DNA of 64,000 bases from Antilocapra americana (Eukaryota; Chordata; Mammalia; Artiodactyla; Antilocapridae). The position numbers and the translations under genes are program-made. The notes beneath the pieces are model-generated. The model was given only the letters and a program-made list of their open reading frames with translations. It searched no databases and was not told the DNA's origin. This document shows, piece by piece, positions 48,348 through 60,014 of this stretch; within the stretch, counting starts at the first letter, position 1, and each line of letters begins with the position of its first letter. The stretch covers positions 16,917,252 through 16,981,251 of the forward strand of contig ML662449.1 in the NCBI GenBank assembly GCA_007570785.1, in the 5' to 3' direction.

Positions 48348-48669
48348 CGCATATATATGGAATTTAGAAAGACGGTAACGAGAACCCAGCATGCGAGACA
48401 GCAAAAGGAAAGCAGATGTATAGAATAGACTCAGTGCCTCTATGGATGAGGGTAAGGGTGGGATGATATGGGAGAATGGCATTGAAACATGTTAATTATC
48501 ATATGTCTAAGCAATAGCCGGCCCAGGATTGATGCTTGGGACTGGTGCAATGAGATTTCCCGGGGGGAGGGAGGAGGGAGGGGGGTTCTGGAGGGGGAGC
48601 ATATGTGAACCCATGGTGATATCATGTCATTGTTTGGCAAAACTAATAAAAAAAATGTTTAATAAAAAA
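48348..48669 (+). other. L1-BT 3'UTR with G-rich tract and A-rich tail
   Basis: Contains a polypurine, G-quadruplex-type stretch at 48562-48596 (runs of 6, 3, 3, 6 and 5 G), a conserved feature of mammalian L1 3'UTRs. AATAAA-type signals lie at about 48645 and 48660, and then the A tail. The same tract is seen C-rich in the reverse copies at 29289-29332 and 63824-63852. Confidence 0.9.
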
Positions 48670-48685
48670 AAAACTACTATGCATA
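48670..48685. repeat. Target-site duplication, right copy, of the L1-BT
   Basis: AAAACTACTATGCATA, identical to 42594-42609. A few leading As may belong to the tail. Confidence 0.97.
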
Positions 48686-48975
48686 AAAAAAAGAAAACAA
48701 TGTCCTATATATATCTTATTGAAGATATTAAACTATATTCAATAGTTTATAAAAGACCATAATGGAAAAAAATTGTTTTTTATTTATAACCAGATATATC
48801 ATTGTACTACTTGTAATCAGTATGTCAATTATTTATATGTCAGAGATTTTCTGCTTCATAATCAAAATAAAATACTTATATATAGGACAACATTTTAATT
48901 AATTAATTGAATTAAGTTAGTTCAAACATTGTTCTTTATTAAGAATAAAGAATAAAGTTTGGTACTAAACTCTTA
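48686..48975. other. Unassigned AT-rich DNA
   Basis: Nothing recognised. Confidence 0.5.
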
Positions 48976-51900
48976 TAGTTCAGTTGCTCAGCTGTGTTCG
49001 ATTCTTTGTGACTGTAGGAACAGCAGCATGGCAGGGCTCCCTGTACATCACCAACTACCAGAGTTTACCCAAACTCATGTCCATAGAGTCAATGATGCCA
49101 TTAAACCATCTCATCCTCTGTCGTCTCCTTCTCCTCCTAACTTCAATCTTTCCCAACATCAGGGTCTTTTCAAATGAGCAAGCTCTTTGCATCATGTGGC
49201 CGAAGTATTGCAGATTCAGCTTCAACATCAGTTCTTCCAATGAACACCCAGGACTGAGTTCCGTTAAGATGAACTGGTTGGATCTCCTTGCAGTCCAAGG
49301 GACTCTCAAGAATCTTTTCCAACATCACAGTTAAAAGGCATCATTTCTTCTGTGCTCAGCTTTCCTTATAGTCCAACTCTCACATTCATATATGACTACT
49401 GGAAAAACCATAGCCATGACTAGATGGACTTTTCTTGACAAAGTAATGTCTCTGTGTTTTAATATGCTATCTAGGTTGGTCATAACTTTATTTCCAAGGA
49501 GTAGGTGTCTTTTAAATCCATGGCTGCAATCACCATCTGCAGTGATTTTGGAGGCAAAAAAAAAAAAAAAAAAAAATGAAGTCTTTCACTGTTTCCCCAT
49601 TTATTTTTCATAAAGTGATGCAACCAGATGCCATAATCTTAGTTTTCTGAATGTTGAGCTTTAAGCCAGCTTTTTCACTCTTCGCTCTCCTCTTTCACTT
49701 TCATCAAGAGGCTCTTTAGTTCTGCTTCACTTTCTGCCATAAGGGTGGTGTCATCTGCATATCTGAGGCTACTGATATTTCTTCCAGCAATCTTGAGTCC
49801 AGCTTGTGCTTCCTCCACCCCAATGTTTCTCATGATGTACTCTGCATAGAAGTTAAATCAGCAGGGTGACAATATACAGCTTTGACATACTCCTTTTCCT
49901 ATTTGGAACCAGTCTGTTGTTCCATGTCCAGTTGTAACTGTTGCTTCCTGACCTGCATACAGATTTCTCAAGTGTCAGGTCAAGTCATCCAGTATTCCCA
50001 TCTCTTGAAGAATTTTCCACAGTTTATTGTGATCCCCACAGTCAAAGGCTTTGGCATAGTCAATAAAGTAAAAATAGATGTGTTTTTTGGAACTCTCTTG
50101 CTTTTTTGATGATCCAGAAAATGTTGGCAATTTGATCTCTGGCTCCTCTGCCTTTTCTAAAACCAGCTTGAACATCTGGAAGTTCACGGTTCACGTACTG
50201 CTGTAGCCTGGCTTGGAGAATTTTGAGCATTAGTTTACTAGCGTGTGAGATGAGTGCAGTTGTATGGTAGTTTGAGCATTCTTTGACATGGCTTTCTTTG
50301 GGATTGGAATGAAAACTGACCTTTTCCAGTCCTGTGGCCATTGCTGAGTTTTCCAAATTTGCTGGCATATTGAGTGCAGCACTTTCACAGCATCATCTTT
50401 TAGGATTTGAAATAGCCTGACTGGAATTCCATTACCTCCACTAGCTTTGTTTGTAGTGACACTTCCTAAGGCCCATTTGACTTTACATTCCACGATGTCT
50501 GGCTCTAGGTGAGTGACCACACCATAGTGATTATCTGTGTGGTGAAGATCTTTTCTGCATAGTTCTTCTGTGTATTCTTGCCAACTCTTCTTAATATCTT
50601 CTGCTTCTCTCATGTCCATACAATTTCTGTCCTTTATTGAACACATTTAGCATGAAATGTTTCCTTGGTATCTCTAATTTTCTTAAAGAGATCTCTAGTC
50701 TTTTCTATTCTATTGTCTTCCTCTATTTCTTTGCATTGATCGCTGAGGAAGTCTTTCTTATCTCTCCTTTCTATTCTTTGGAACTCTGAAATCAAATGTG
50801 TATATCTTTCCTTTTCTCCTTTGCTTTTCACTTCTCTTATTTCACAGCTATTTGTAAGGTATCCTCAGACAACCATTTTGCTTTTTTGCATTTATTATTC
50901 TTGGGGATGGTCTTGATCCTTGTCCCCTGTACAATATCATGAACCTCTGTCCATAGTTCTTCAGGCTCTGTTTATTAGATATAGTCCCTTAAGTCTATTT
51001 GTCACTTCTACTGTATAATAATAAGGAATTTGATTTAGGTCATATCTAAATGGTCGAGTGGTTTCCCCCACTTTCTTCAATTTCAATCTGAATTTGGCAA
51101 TAAGGAGTTCATGATCTGAGTCAAAGTCAGCTCCCAGTCTTGTTTTTGTGACTGTAAAGAGCTTCTCCATCTTTAGCTACAAAGAATATAATCAATCTGA
51201 TTTTTGTGTTGACCGTCTGGTGATGTCCATGTGTAGAGTGTTTTGTGTTGTTGAAAGAGGGTGTGTGTTATGACCAGTGTGTTCTCTTGGCAAAACTCTA
51301 TTAGCTTTTGCCCTGCTACATTCTGTACCCCAGGGCCAAATTTGCCTGTTACTCCAAGTATTTCTTGACTTCCTATTTTGCATTCCAGTCGCATATAATG
51401 AAAAGGATATCTTTTTTGGGTGTTAGTTTTAAAAGGTCTTGTAGGTTTTCATAGAATCGTTCAATTTCAGCTTTTTCAATGTTACTAGTCAAGGCATAGA
51501 CTTGGATTACCATGATATTTAATGGCTTTCTTTGGACACGAAGATAGGTCATAATGTCGATTTTGAGATTTCATCCAATTACTGCATTTTGGACTCTTTT
51601 TTTTGACCATTATGGCTAATCCATTTCTTCTAAGGGATTCCTTCCCGCAATAGTGGATATAATGGTCATCTGATTTTAATTCACCCATTCTAGTCCCTCT
51701 TTATTTGCTGATTCCTAGAATGTCGACATTCACTCGCCATCTCCTGTTTGACCACTTCCAATTTGCCTTGATTCATGGACCTAACATTCCAGGTTCCTAT
51801 GCAATATTGCTCTTTACAGCATCGGATCTTACGTCTATCACCAGTCACATACACAAATGGATGTTGTTTTTGCTTTGGCTGCATCCCTTCATTCTTTCTG

Positions 51901-52400
51901 GAGTTACTTTTCCACTGATCTCCAGTAGCATATTGGGTACCTTCTGACCTGGGGAGTTAATTTTTAAGTGTCCTATCTTTTTGCCTTTTCATACTGTTCA
52001 TGGGGTTCTCAAGGCAGGAATACTGAAGTGGTTTGCCATTCCCTTCTCCAGTGGACCACATTCTGTCAGACTTCTCCACCATGACCCCTCCATCTTGGGT
52101 GGCCCCACACCGCATGGCTTAGTTTCATTGAGTTAGACAAGCTATAGTCCATGTGATCAGATTGGCTACTTGTCTGTGATTGTGATTTCAATCTGTCTGC
52201 CTTCTGATGCCCTCTCTCAGCCCCTACTGTCTTATTTGGATTTCTCTTACCTTGGACGTGGGGTATCTCTTCATGGATGCTTCAGAAATGTGCAGCCGCT
52301 GCTCCTTACGTTGGACAAAGGGATAGCTCCTCCTGGCTGCTCCTTGGACGTGGGGTAGCTCCTCTCAGCCACTGCCCCTGACCTTGGACATAGGATAGCA
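48976..52400 (-). mobile_element. BovB LINE, near full length
   Basis: About 3.4 kb from the 3' terminus (TTCAGTTGCTCAGCTGTGTT) to the 5' leader (AGCCACTGCCCCTGACCTTG), antisense. Polyprotein pieces on the minus strand follow family order. Endonuclease: 51690-51884, 51485-51688, 51173-51394. Linker: 50961-51170, 50634-50831. RT fingers: 50230-50646. Palm: 49975-50368. YADD region near 49750. C-terminus: 49055-49309. Each break is a stop or frameshift. A 23-A run at 49557-49579 expands a short A run of the family. Inactive, but the longest BovB here. Confidence 0.95.
50230..50646 (-). pseudogene. BovB RT-domain fragment (longest of this copy)
   Basis: 138-residue open stretch holding the pre-RT linker, the ASGGNGIPVRLFQILKDDAV block and WKRSVFIPIPKK, the start of the RT domain of RTE elements. 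It ends in frameshifted sequence. A second frame (50060-50368) carries on through LQARLQQYVNRELPDVQAGF. Confidence 0.85.
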
Positions 52401-53353
52401 AGGCCTATTTTTTTTTTTTTTATAATATGTTTTTCCACATTCTTAACTGATTAGTTGGATAAGTGTATGATTTTCATTTTGAGTTTTTTTTCTCTTTGCC
52501 TTTAAGATTTTTTTCCAACACCTTGCTTTCATATTTACAGTTGAGTATTGAATTGTTACTCTAGTATTTATTTCTTTAAAAGCAAGTTTTATTTTGCATC
52601 ATCTCTTGCATTGGGTGTTTGTTTTATGAATCTGTGTCTAACTGTAAATTTATTCTAACTGTGATTAATGATCCTATTCAACTTGATCTAAATATTCAAA
52701 TCTTCTATTAATTTGTAAATTTTCTAGGTATTTTTGAGTATTTCCTTTCTCCCTGCTCTCATCTTATCTCTTATAGAATTACTATTAAGTTGATTGTAAG
52801 CTTTTTCCCTTTAGCTTTACTTCATTTGACTTCTCTTTCATATTATTCTTTTTCTCTTTGCCTGAATACATTATCAATATTCTTCAGCTTTCTCATCCTT
52901 ACTTTAATTTTTTTCTTAGGTGCTGTTTAAACTATGGAACTTTTCATTTAAATCACTAGTTTTCATTTCTTCTTTTACAGCTCTGCATGGAGATTAGTCA
53001 TAATATTTTTTTTAAATCTTTGAGTTTTTATTTATTTCACTTCTTCAGATATTTGAAATATAAAGATCCTATGCCACTTAATGGCTAGAGGGATACCTTT
53101 CCTTATTGCCTTTAAAGACTCTCACTTATATTAATCTGGATAAAACTGTTGTTGATAAGTGTCTTTTCTTTAGTATCTTTTCTTAATAAATTTGTAAACT
53201 ACTTATAAAATAGCAGAAGAAAGCTTTCTAAAGCAGCACTTGTTATTTTTTTACACTCTACATTGGATATAGCCAGGTCAAAAGATTGACATAATCTTTT
53301 GTCTTAATAAATAATGCATTAAGTTATATGGGTGTGGATTGCCTTGCCTAGAG
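52401..53353. other. Unassigned T-rich DNA
   Basis: Strong T-richness and loose LINE-like texture suggest a very old antisense L1 or HAL1 remnant, but no landmark is firm enough to call. Confidence 0.4.
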
Positions 53354-53450
53354 CAGTGGTTCTTTACATGGTCCCAGATCAACAGCATCAGGATCACCTG
53401 GGAACTGTAAAAAATGCAAAATTTCAGGACTAAAGTTTGAGAGCCACTAG
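53354..53450 (+). mobile_element. MER5A-type hAT DNA transposon remnant
   Basis: CAGTGGTTCT at the left end pairs with AGAGCCACTAG at the right end as imperfect terminal inverted repeats. Inside are CAACAGCATCAGGATCACCT, GGGAACTGTAAAAAATGCAA and CTAAAGTTTGAGAG, the characteristic MER5A order with a central deletion. Non-autonomous member of the Charlie group of hAT transposons, ancient in mammals. Confidence 0.85.
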
Positions 53451-53459
53451 TTATCTACC

Positions 53460-53598
53460 TTGGAGAAAGAAATGGAAACCCACTACAGTATTCTTGCCTG
53501 GAGAATCCCAGGGCCGGAGGAGCATGGTGGGCTACCATCTCTGCGGTCGCACAGAGTCAGACACGACTGAAGTGACTTAGCAGCAGCAGCAGCAGTAT
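53460..53598 (+). mobile_element. Bov-A2 SINE, 5'-truncated
   Basis: Right monomer (GAAATGGAAACCCACTACAG to AGTGACTTAGCAGCAGCAGC). Flanked by GTTATCTACC (53450-53459) and GCTATCTAAC (53599-53608), a target-site duplication with two differences. Confidence 0.94.
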
Positions 53599-53608
53599 GC
53601 TATCTAAC

Positions 53609-54417
53609 TATAATCTGTTCCCGAAAATGTGTTAGTTGGTGAATTTCCAAAGAGTAGGGGACTTGATATTTAAAAGTCTTAAAAAATATGATACGTTTCA
53701 CACATACACAGTAACAGTGATACATATTTACTACATATATATTTCCTGATGATATCACTTAACTTGTCCCCATCTCTCCTGTCCTTCACACTCCATTGAA
53801 CTCAGTTTTCTAACCTTGATCAATACAGTTAATCTTCCTGAAGTGTTTCCTCAGGGTGAGATTTTGTACTTCTAGAAGAAAGAGGTTTTGGTTTTTTGTT
53901 TTGTTTTTTAGATATTTCTGGAGTCTCAAATATTCTGAATCACACAATACCATTTATGATCTTGTGGAAAATTAGAAACTGTGTGTGATTAGGCATCCAC
54001 AGTTTAGAAACAACAAAAATTTCCTCCCAAGTTCATCAGTTGTTATCACATCCACATACCAATATCTCTTTTTCTTCTCCCTTGAGGACTGAATGTTTGT
54101 TGTTGAGTTCTAGGCTCTGTTTTTTGTATCTCAGTTCTCATTGCACCCCTTTTTTCCCTCCTTTCAGTCCATATGGTAGTAATTTAGAATAGTCCATTAC
54201 ATGCTGGTAGTTTTCTAACAACTATACATAGTGAGGTCTGATATTTTGAGGTTCTTAGGCATAACTTATATAGTTTCCATTGAAGATATGATCCATATTT
54301 TTTTCTTGTTCTCTTTCCTAATAGTTTACTCTCTTGCTTGTAAGATACATTGAAATTTAGAAGCTTGACTGCTGCTTCAATCCTGCTATATCTGAGCTCA
54401 TTCCATAATTCAAAATG
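53609..54417. other. Unassigned DNA
   Basis: No gene or repeat recognised. Confidence 0.5.
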
Positions 54418-54737
54418 TATCAGTTCAGTTCAGTTCAGTTGCTCAGTTGTATCCGACTCTTTGCAACCCCATGCACTGCAGCAAGTCAGGCTTCTCTGTC
54501 CATCACCAACTCCCAGAGCCTAGTCAAACTCAGGCCCATTGTGTCAGTGATGCCATCCAACCTTCTTATCCTCTGTTACTCCCTTCTCCCCCCACCTTCA
54601 ATCTGTCCCAGCATCAGAGTCTTTTCCAATGAGTTGATTCTTTGCATCGGGTGGCCAAAGTATTGGAACTTCAGCTTCAGCATCAGTCCTTCCAATGAAT
54701 ATTCAGGACTGTTTTACTTTAGGATTGACTGGTTTAC
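54418..54737 (-). mobile_element. BovB LINE 3'-end fragment
   Basis: Starts with three GTTCA-type terminal units, runs antisense to the TTTAGGATTGACTGGTTT block and stops there. Good conservation, short copy. Confidence 0.95.
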
Positions 54738-56499
54738 ACATAAAAGCTGCTAGTAATGTCCAAATATCACTTATCTAGATTAATCTATTGGTAACATTTT
54801 GCAAAACTGTTTTATAATTCTGTTATCTCTCATTCATCATCTGTCTTTGTATCTTCTAGTATCTATCCACATTTTTCCTTGATCCATTTGAGAGTATGTC
54901 ACATACAAAATATCCTATATGTGGCACTAATCAACAACTTTGAAGAAAATCCCAGATACAAAAAGGGAATTCTTTTTCAATAAAATTCTCCATCACCAAC
55001 TTTCACAATAGCACATAGGATTCTATTTCCATAGGTAGTTATTCTAAGTTGAAGTGAGACTCAGTAGGCCAGACTATGAATGAGAAATATACTACAAAAT
55101 TTTATGTGAAAAATATATTATGCTAGTATTTAATTAGCAGCAGTTTTTCTATTACTAGTTTGTAAGAATTGTGGTCATCTCACAGCAGATAATAGCTATG
55201 TAATAAAATATCTGTTTAATAACATACACATATTTATAGTATTCAACACTGTTTTTACCATTGTCTGAGACAAACAGCTTTCTCTGAGACTTTCCTCTCT
55301 GCTGATGTTGGCACACAAATTTGACTGGCTTGCTCATGTCTTATCTGGCTTCCTAAAAGTTTATAAAATTGCTCTAAGTTATTTTTGCTTGTGGTTGTTT
55401 CTTCTTAGTCTCCTGCTTGCTTGTGCTTATCTCATCTTATCATACAAATACTCCTTTGATAATACAGTGTTCATTAGGGATTTTATCACGAAGTTGCCCT
55501 AAAGCCAAAGAACAGGCTGTTGCCTTGGCACTTATGACTCTACATTTATGCCTTTATTTTTAACTTCACATCATAAACACTATTGAAAAAAATTAAAGTT
55601 TTTCATATTTTTACAACTTTAGACTTTTTGCCCAGGGGAAATTTCATTCATTCTCCTTACTTCTGCTACTACCTTTATGATAATATCCATTAAAATCTGC
55701 ATCTCACATTTTCCATATTTCCTAGACTTTCAGGATGTATCTTTAACCTGCTATGCTCAACTTGTCTGAAGTCTACATGGTTAACAAGAATTGAAATGGT
55801 GAAAAGGAGGGTGCATTAGACTCAAACACAGTGTTTTTAATCATCAGTTTTCATGATATCATCCATTAAAAATTTTAATTAGCTAAACAAATTTTCTTAT
55901 AAGAAAAGAAAAATATTAATATTTGATTCACTTTTTCTGCTGAATCAAGTAGAACTTAAATTAGATTTGCATTTGACCTCCAAAGTATAAAATACCAAGC
56001 ATTAATGGTATTAATGCCTCCTGTCACTGAAGCTTCAAGCTGGTTTAACTTCAACTCCCTTCTCTTTTTCATCTCTCTATGAATAAACAGTATCTCTAAA
56101 ACCTTTCTTTGAGCTGACCCATCTATTTTTTTCTGACATTGTCCTAATACAAGCATGAATCTCTTGCCAAGACTGAGTGAATATTTTTCTTATTTGTCTC
56201 TTTCTTAAAAATCATTATTTACTCACCCACCAATTATCTATGTCTATGTATAATTTTTCACTCATAAATACCAATGGCTCCTCATTTCAGATTGCTTTTT
56301 ACTTACTAATCTTTAATTTCCACATTAGACTCCAAGTAACACTCAGCTTCATTCAACTTGAAATATCTATACACTTTAAATACCTTAGAGCTTTTGTTTC
56401 TCTTACTCCAACTATCTGAATATTTTTTTTTTATTTTGAAATTCTAAATATTTTTAGGAACTTATATAACATGCTTTCTCATAAAAAAAAAATTCCTTA
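54738..56499. other. Unassigned AT-rich DNA
   Basis: No gene or repeat recognised. Confidence 0.5.
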
Positions 56500-57208
56500 A
56501 ACAGTGGAGATTGGTTAAAGATTTCAGGGTAGAAGGATGTGAGTTCACCTGCTCCTGTGAGAGCACCAAAATTACAACTAGCTATTGAACAATCATTGAC
56601 AGGAGGGTGGTGGAACCCGCCAGAAAAAAAACCCATGTTCAAAGACAAAGACACTGCAATGAGATGGTAGGAAGGATGCAATCATGATAAAATTAAATCT
56701 CATACCTGCCAGGTGGGTATGGACCCACAAACTGGAGAACAATAATACCAAAGAAGTTCTCCCACTGTTGTGAAGTTTCTGAGCCCTAAGTCAGGAAACC
56801 TGACTTAGAAAGCCAGCAGAATTTGGCTACAGAACTTCCATAGGACTGGAAGAAACAGAGACTCCACTCTTGAAGGGCACAAACAAAATCTTGCATGCAC
56901 CAGGACACAGGGGAAAGGAGCAGTGACCACATAGGAGACTTAACAGACCTATTGATTAGTGTCAGGTAGTCTTCTGAGGAGGTGTGGGTCAGCAGTGGTT
57001 CACTTCAGGGCCAGGGACACTAGCAGTAGCGGTCCTGGGAGGTGCCCCTTGGCACAAGCCCTATTGGAAATTACCATTAGCCATGACATAGAACCTATAA
57101 ACCCCAGGGCTGCATCACTTCAGGCAAAACAATAGCAAGTGCATCTCCATCCATCAGCAGACAACTGGATTAAGGTTTTATGGAGCACAACTCTACCCAC
57201 CAGAATAA

Positions 57209-57403
57209 TGAAAGGAAAGTTGTTCAGTTGTGTCCGACTCTTTGTGACCCCATGGACTATACAGCCCAAGGAATTCTCTAGGCCAGAATACTGGAGTGGG
57301 TAGCCTTTCCCTTCTCTAGGGGATTTTCCCAACCCAAGGATTGAACCCAGGTCTCCCATATTGCAGGCAGATTCTTTACCAGCTGAGTCTCAAGGGGAGC
57401 CTG
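57209..57403 (-). mobile_element. Bov-tA SINE in L1 5'UTR, perfect target-site duplication
   Basis: Reverse copy with head end AGCTGAGTCTCAAGGGGAGC. CCCACCAGAATAA occurs at 57196-57208 and 57404-57416, a perfect 13-bp duplication. Confidence 0.97.
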
Positions 57404-57566
57404 CCCACCAGAATAAGACCTAGTTTTTCCCACTGTTTGTTAATCCCATTAGGAAGTTTACAAAAGTTTCTAAGCTTTATCCACAAGAGGGCAGGTATAA
57501 GAAGCAAGAAGAACTACAATCCTACAGCTGATAGAATGAAAACCACACCACAGAAAGTTAACCAAA

Positions 57567-58437
57567 ATGAAAAAGCAGAGTGTTATATCCCAGATAAAGG
57601 GACAAAATAAAACCTCAGAAAAATAACTAAATGAAGTGGAATTAGGCAAACTTCTGCAAAAAGAATTCAGAATAATAATAGTGAAGATGAATAAGGACCT
57701 CAGAAACAGAATGGAGAAGACACAAGAAATGTTTACCAAAGACCTATAAGAACTAAAGAATAAAAAAATAGAAGAAAAATACACTGGAAGGATTCAATAG
57801 CAGAATATCTAAGCAGAAGAATGGATAAGTGACTTGGAAGACAGAATGGTAGAAATTGCTGCTGCAGAACAGAATATAGAAAACAGAATGAAAAAACTAT
57901 GAAGACACCCTAAGAAACCTCTGGGACAACATTAAAGGCACCAACTTTCATGTTACAAGAGTTCCAGAAAGAAAAGAGAGAGAGGAAGGACCCAAGGAAA
58001 TATTTGAAGAGATAATAGCTGAAAACGTCCCCAACATGGGAAAGGCAATAGTCAGTCAAATCCAGGGAGCACAGAGGGTCTCAGGCAGGATAAACTCAAG
58101 GAAGAATGCACTGAAACACAAAGTCATCAAAATGACAAATATTAAACACAAAGATAAAATATTAAAAGCAGCAAGGGAAAATTGACAAATAGCATAAAAG
58201 GGAATACCTGGAAGGTTCTCAGCTAATTTCTCAACAGAAACTCTACAAACCAGATGGGAATGGCATGATATATTTAAAGTGATGAAAAAGAAGAACCTAT
58301 GACCAAGAATACTCTTCCCAGCAAGACTCTTATTCAGAATTGTTGGAGAAATCAAAAATTTTACAGACGGGCAAATGTTAAGAGAATTCAATACCACCAA
58401 ACCAGCTTAATGACAAATGCTAAAGGAACTTCTCTAG
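57567..58437 (+). pseudogene. ORF1 remnant of older L1
   Basis: Begins ATGAAAAAGCAGAG at 57567, parallel to ATGAAAAGGCAGAG of the L1-BT at 43791, and ends near TAG 58435. The coiled-coil coding region (GACTTGGAAGACAGAATGGT), RRM region (GGACAACATTAAAGGCACCA) and C-terminal domain (CTCAACAGAAACTCTACAAA) are all recognisable. The length is not a multiple of three, and several stops (for example TAA after GACCTA near 57746) break it. Same protein as 43791-44717 but much older. Confidence 0.85.
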
Positions 58438-58522
58438 GCAGAAAACACAAGAGAAGAACAAGACCTCCAATAAATAGATGAATAAATAAACCTCAAACAA
58501 TTAGAAAATGGTAATAGGATCA

Positions 58523-58654
58523 GTCACTTTAGTTGTGTTCAGTTGTGTTTGACTCTTTGCAACCCTATCCACTGTAGCCTGCCAGGCTCCTTTGCCACTC
58601 CTGCCACTCCTGCTAGGGAATTCTCTAGGCAAAAATATTGGAGTGGGTTGACAT
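58523..58654 (-). mobile_element. Bov-tA SINE fragment at start of L1 ORF2
   Basis: Reverse body only: GTTTGACTCTTTGCAACCCT to AAAATATTGGAGTGGGTTG, with an internal CTGCCACTC duplication near 58595. Flanks AATAGGATCA (58513-58522) and AATTGGATCA (58655-58664) are a target-site duplication with one difference, and they lie in ORF2. Confidence 0.9.
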
Positions 58655-58689
58655 AATTGGATCATATGTATCAATAATTACTGTAAGTG

Positions 58690-58937
58690 TTCAGTTCAGT
58701 TCAGTTACTCAGTCGTGTCTGACTCTTTGCGACCCCATGAATCGCAGCACACCAGGCCTCTCTGTCCATCACCAACTCCTGGAGTTTACCCAAATTCATG
58801 TCCATTGACTCAGTAATGCCATCTAACCATCTCATCCTCTGTCATCCTCTTCTCCTCCCTACTTCAATCCTTCCCAACATCAGGGTCTTTTCAAATGACT
58901 CAGCTCTTCACAACAAGTGGCCAAAATATTGGAGTTT
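58690..58937 (-). mobile_element. BovB LINE 3'-end fragment in L1 ORF2
   Basis: TCAGTTCAGTTCAGTTACTC through to GGCCAAAATATTGGAGTTTT. L1 ORF2 text lies directly on both sides. It shares a GACCCCATGAATC variant with the copy at 59057-59527, so both come from one subfamily. Confidence 0.93.
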
Positions 58938-59056
58938 TGGATTATATACTCCAACCAAAAGACATAGACTAGTTGGGAAGATGAAAATATATGCACTTCC
59001 ACTTAACACATCATTGTACTTAATCCCTCCAAACTGTGTATAATTATTCCATATTA

Positions 59057-59527
59057 TTCAGTCAGTTCAGTTCAGTCGCTCAGTCATGTCCAACTCTTTG
59101 CGACCCCATGAATCACGGCACACCAGGCCTCTCTGTCCATCATCAACTCCCAGAGTTTACCCAAACTCATGTCCATTGAGTCAGTGATGCCATCCAGTCA
59201 TCTCATCTTCTGTCATCCCCTTCTGCTCCTGCCTCCAATCCTTCAAGCATCAGGGTCTTTCGCAATGAGTCAACTCTTCGCATGAGGTGGCCAAAGTATT
59301 GGAGTTTCAGCTTCAACATCAGGCCTTCCAGTGAACACCCAGGACTGATCTCCTTTAGGATGGACTGGTTGGATGTCCTTGCAGTCCAAGGGACTTTCAG
59401 GAGTCTTCTCCAACACCATAGTTCAAAAGCATCAATTCTTCATGCTCAGCTTTCTTTATAGTCCAACTCTCACATCCATACATGACTACTGAAAAATCAA
59501 AGCCTTGACTAGACGGACTTTTGATTG
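59057..59527 (-). mobile_element. BovB LINE 3'-end fragment
   Basis: Antisense from CAGTTCAGTTCAGTCGCTCA to the TAGACGGACTTTTGATTGG block. Well preserved and longer than its neighbour at 58690. Confidence 0.95.
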
Positions 59528-59875
59528 GTCAACATAAAATGATAGAATTATACATCACAAAAACTATTATTTAATAGAAAAGTCTGTAATCACTTTTAAA
59601 ACTCCAGACTCACATTAGAAATAGCTCGGAATTTTTTGAAAAATACAAATGGCCAGGTACTGTTTTTTTCTCCAGAGTTACAGATGTGATTCTAATTAGC
59701 AACCATGTTTAAAACAACTACACTCAATGGTGGTCTTTTATTTTTATTTAATTTGTTTCACTGTTTCTATTTCATAGGCAGTGCTCCCATTTCATTTAGT
59801 TTATGTTTTCCAACTTCTATTCTCTTTTTTATTGTTATCATTTTTAAGCTTTTATCAAATGTATTAGAAAAGCTT

Positions 59876-59879
<4 letters not shown>
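59528..59879. other. Unassigned DNA
   Basis: Nothing recognised. Confidence 0.5.

Positions 59880-59923
<44 letters not shown>
59880..59923. repeat. (TA)n microsatellite
   Basis: 22 uninterrupted TA units directly beside a SINE fragment, likely variable in length. Confidence 0.98.
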
Positions 59924-59925
<2 letters not shown>

Positions 59926-60014
59926 TCTAGGGGATCGCCCCAATCCAGGAATCGAACTGGTGTTTCCTGCATTGCAGGCAGATTCTATACTAACTGAGCT
60001 ACCAGGGAAGCCCA
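59924..60014 (-). mobile_element. Bov-tA SINE fragment (tRNA-type head)
   Basis: Reverse head half: CTAGGGGATCGCCCCAATCC, AGGAATCGAACTGGTGTTTC, then GAGCTACCAGGGAAGCCC. The body half is missing; the (TA)n run begins exactly where the break is. Confidence 0.93.

Larger units (their letters stand above)
42610..48669 (+). mobile_element. Full-length L1-BT LINE
   Basis: A 6,060-base plus-strand element (plus sequence lost in a 10-N gap). It has a 5'UTR of about 1.18 kb, ORF1, a 56-base spacer, ORF2, a 3'UTR with G-rich polypurine tract and an A-rich tail. It is bounded by a perfect 16-bp target-site duplication. It is the only complete, young-looking autonomous element in the window. Damage visible: TAG at codon 50 and TGA at codon 266 of ORF1, and one extra A in ORF2 at 47813-47816. 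The 10-N gap (46273-46282) hides about 80 codons of early RT. The 5' end begins GGAGGGACTAAGATGGCGG, as expected for a full-length start with a YY1-type site. Confidence 0.97.
56500..58975 (+). mobile_element. Older L1 LINE, 5' part, broken by three insertions
   Basis: Plus strand. 5'UTR from about 56500 (GGGTAGAAGGATGTGAGTTC, comparable to the 5' start of the old L1 at 7790-7862 read in reverse), ORF1 remnant 57567-58437, then the first codons of ORF2 (ATGGTAATAGGATC at 58508, and CCAACCAAAAGACATAGACT near 58954). A Bov-tA at 57209-57403, a second at 58523-58654 and a BovB tail at 58690-58937 split it. No L1 text is recognised after about 58975, so the 3' part is missing. Confidence 0.88.
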
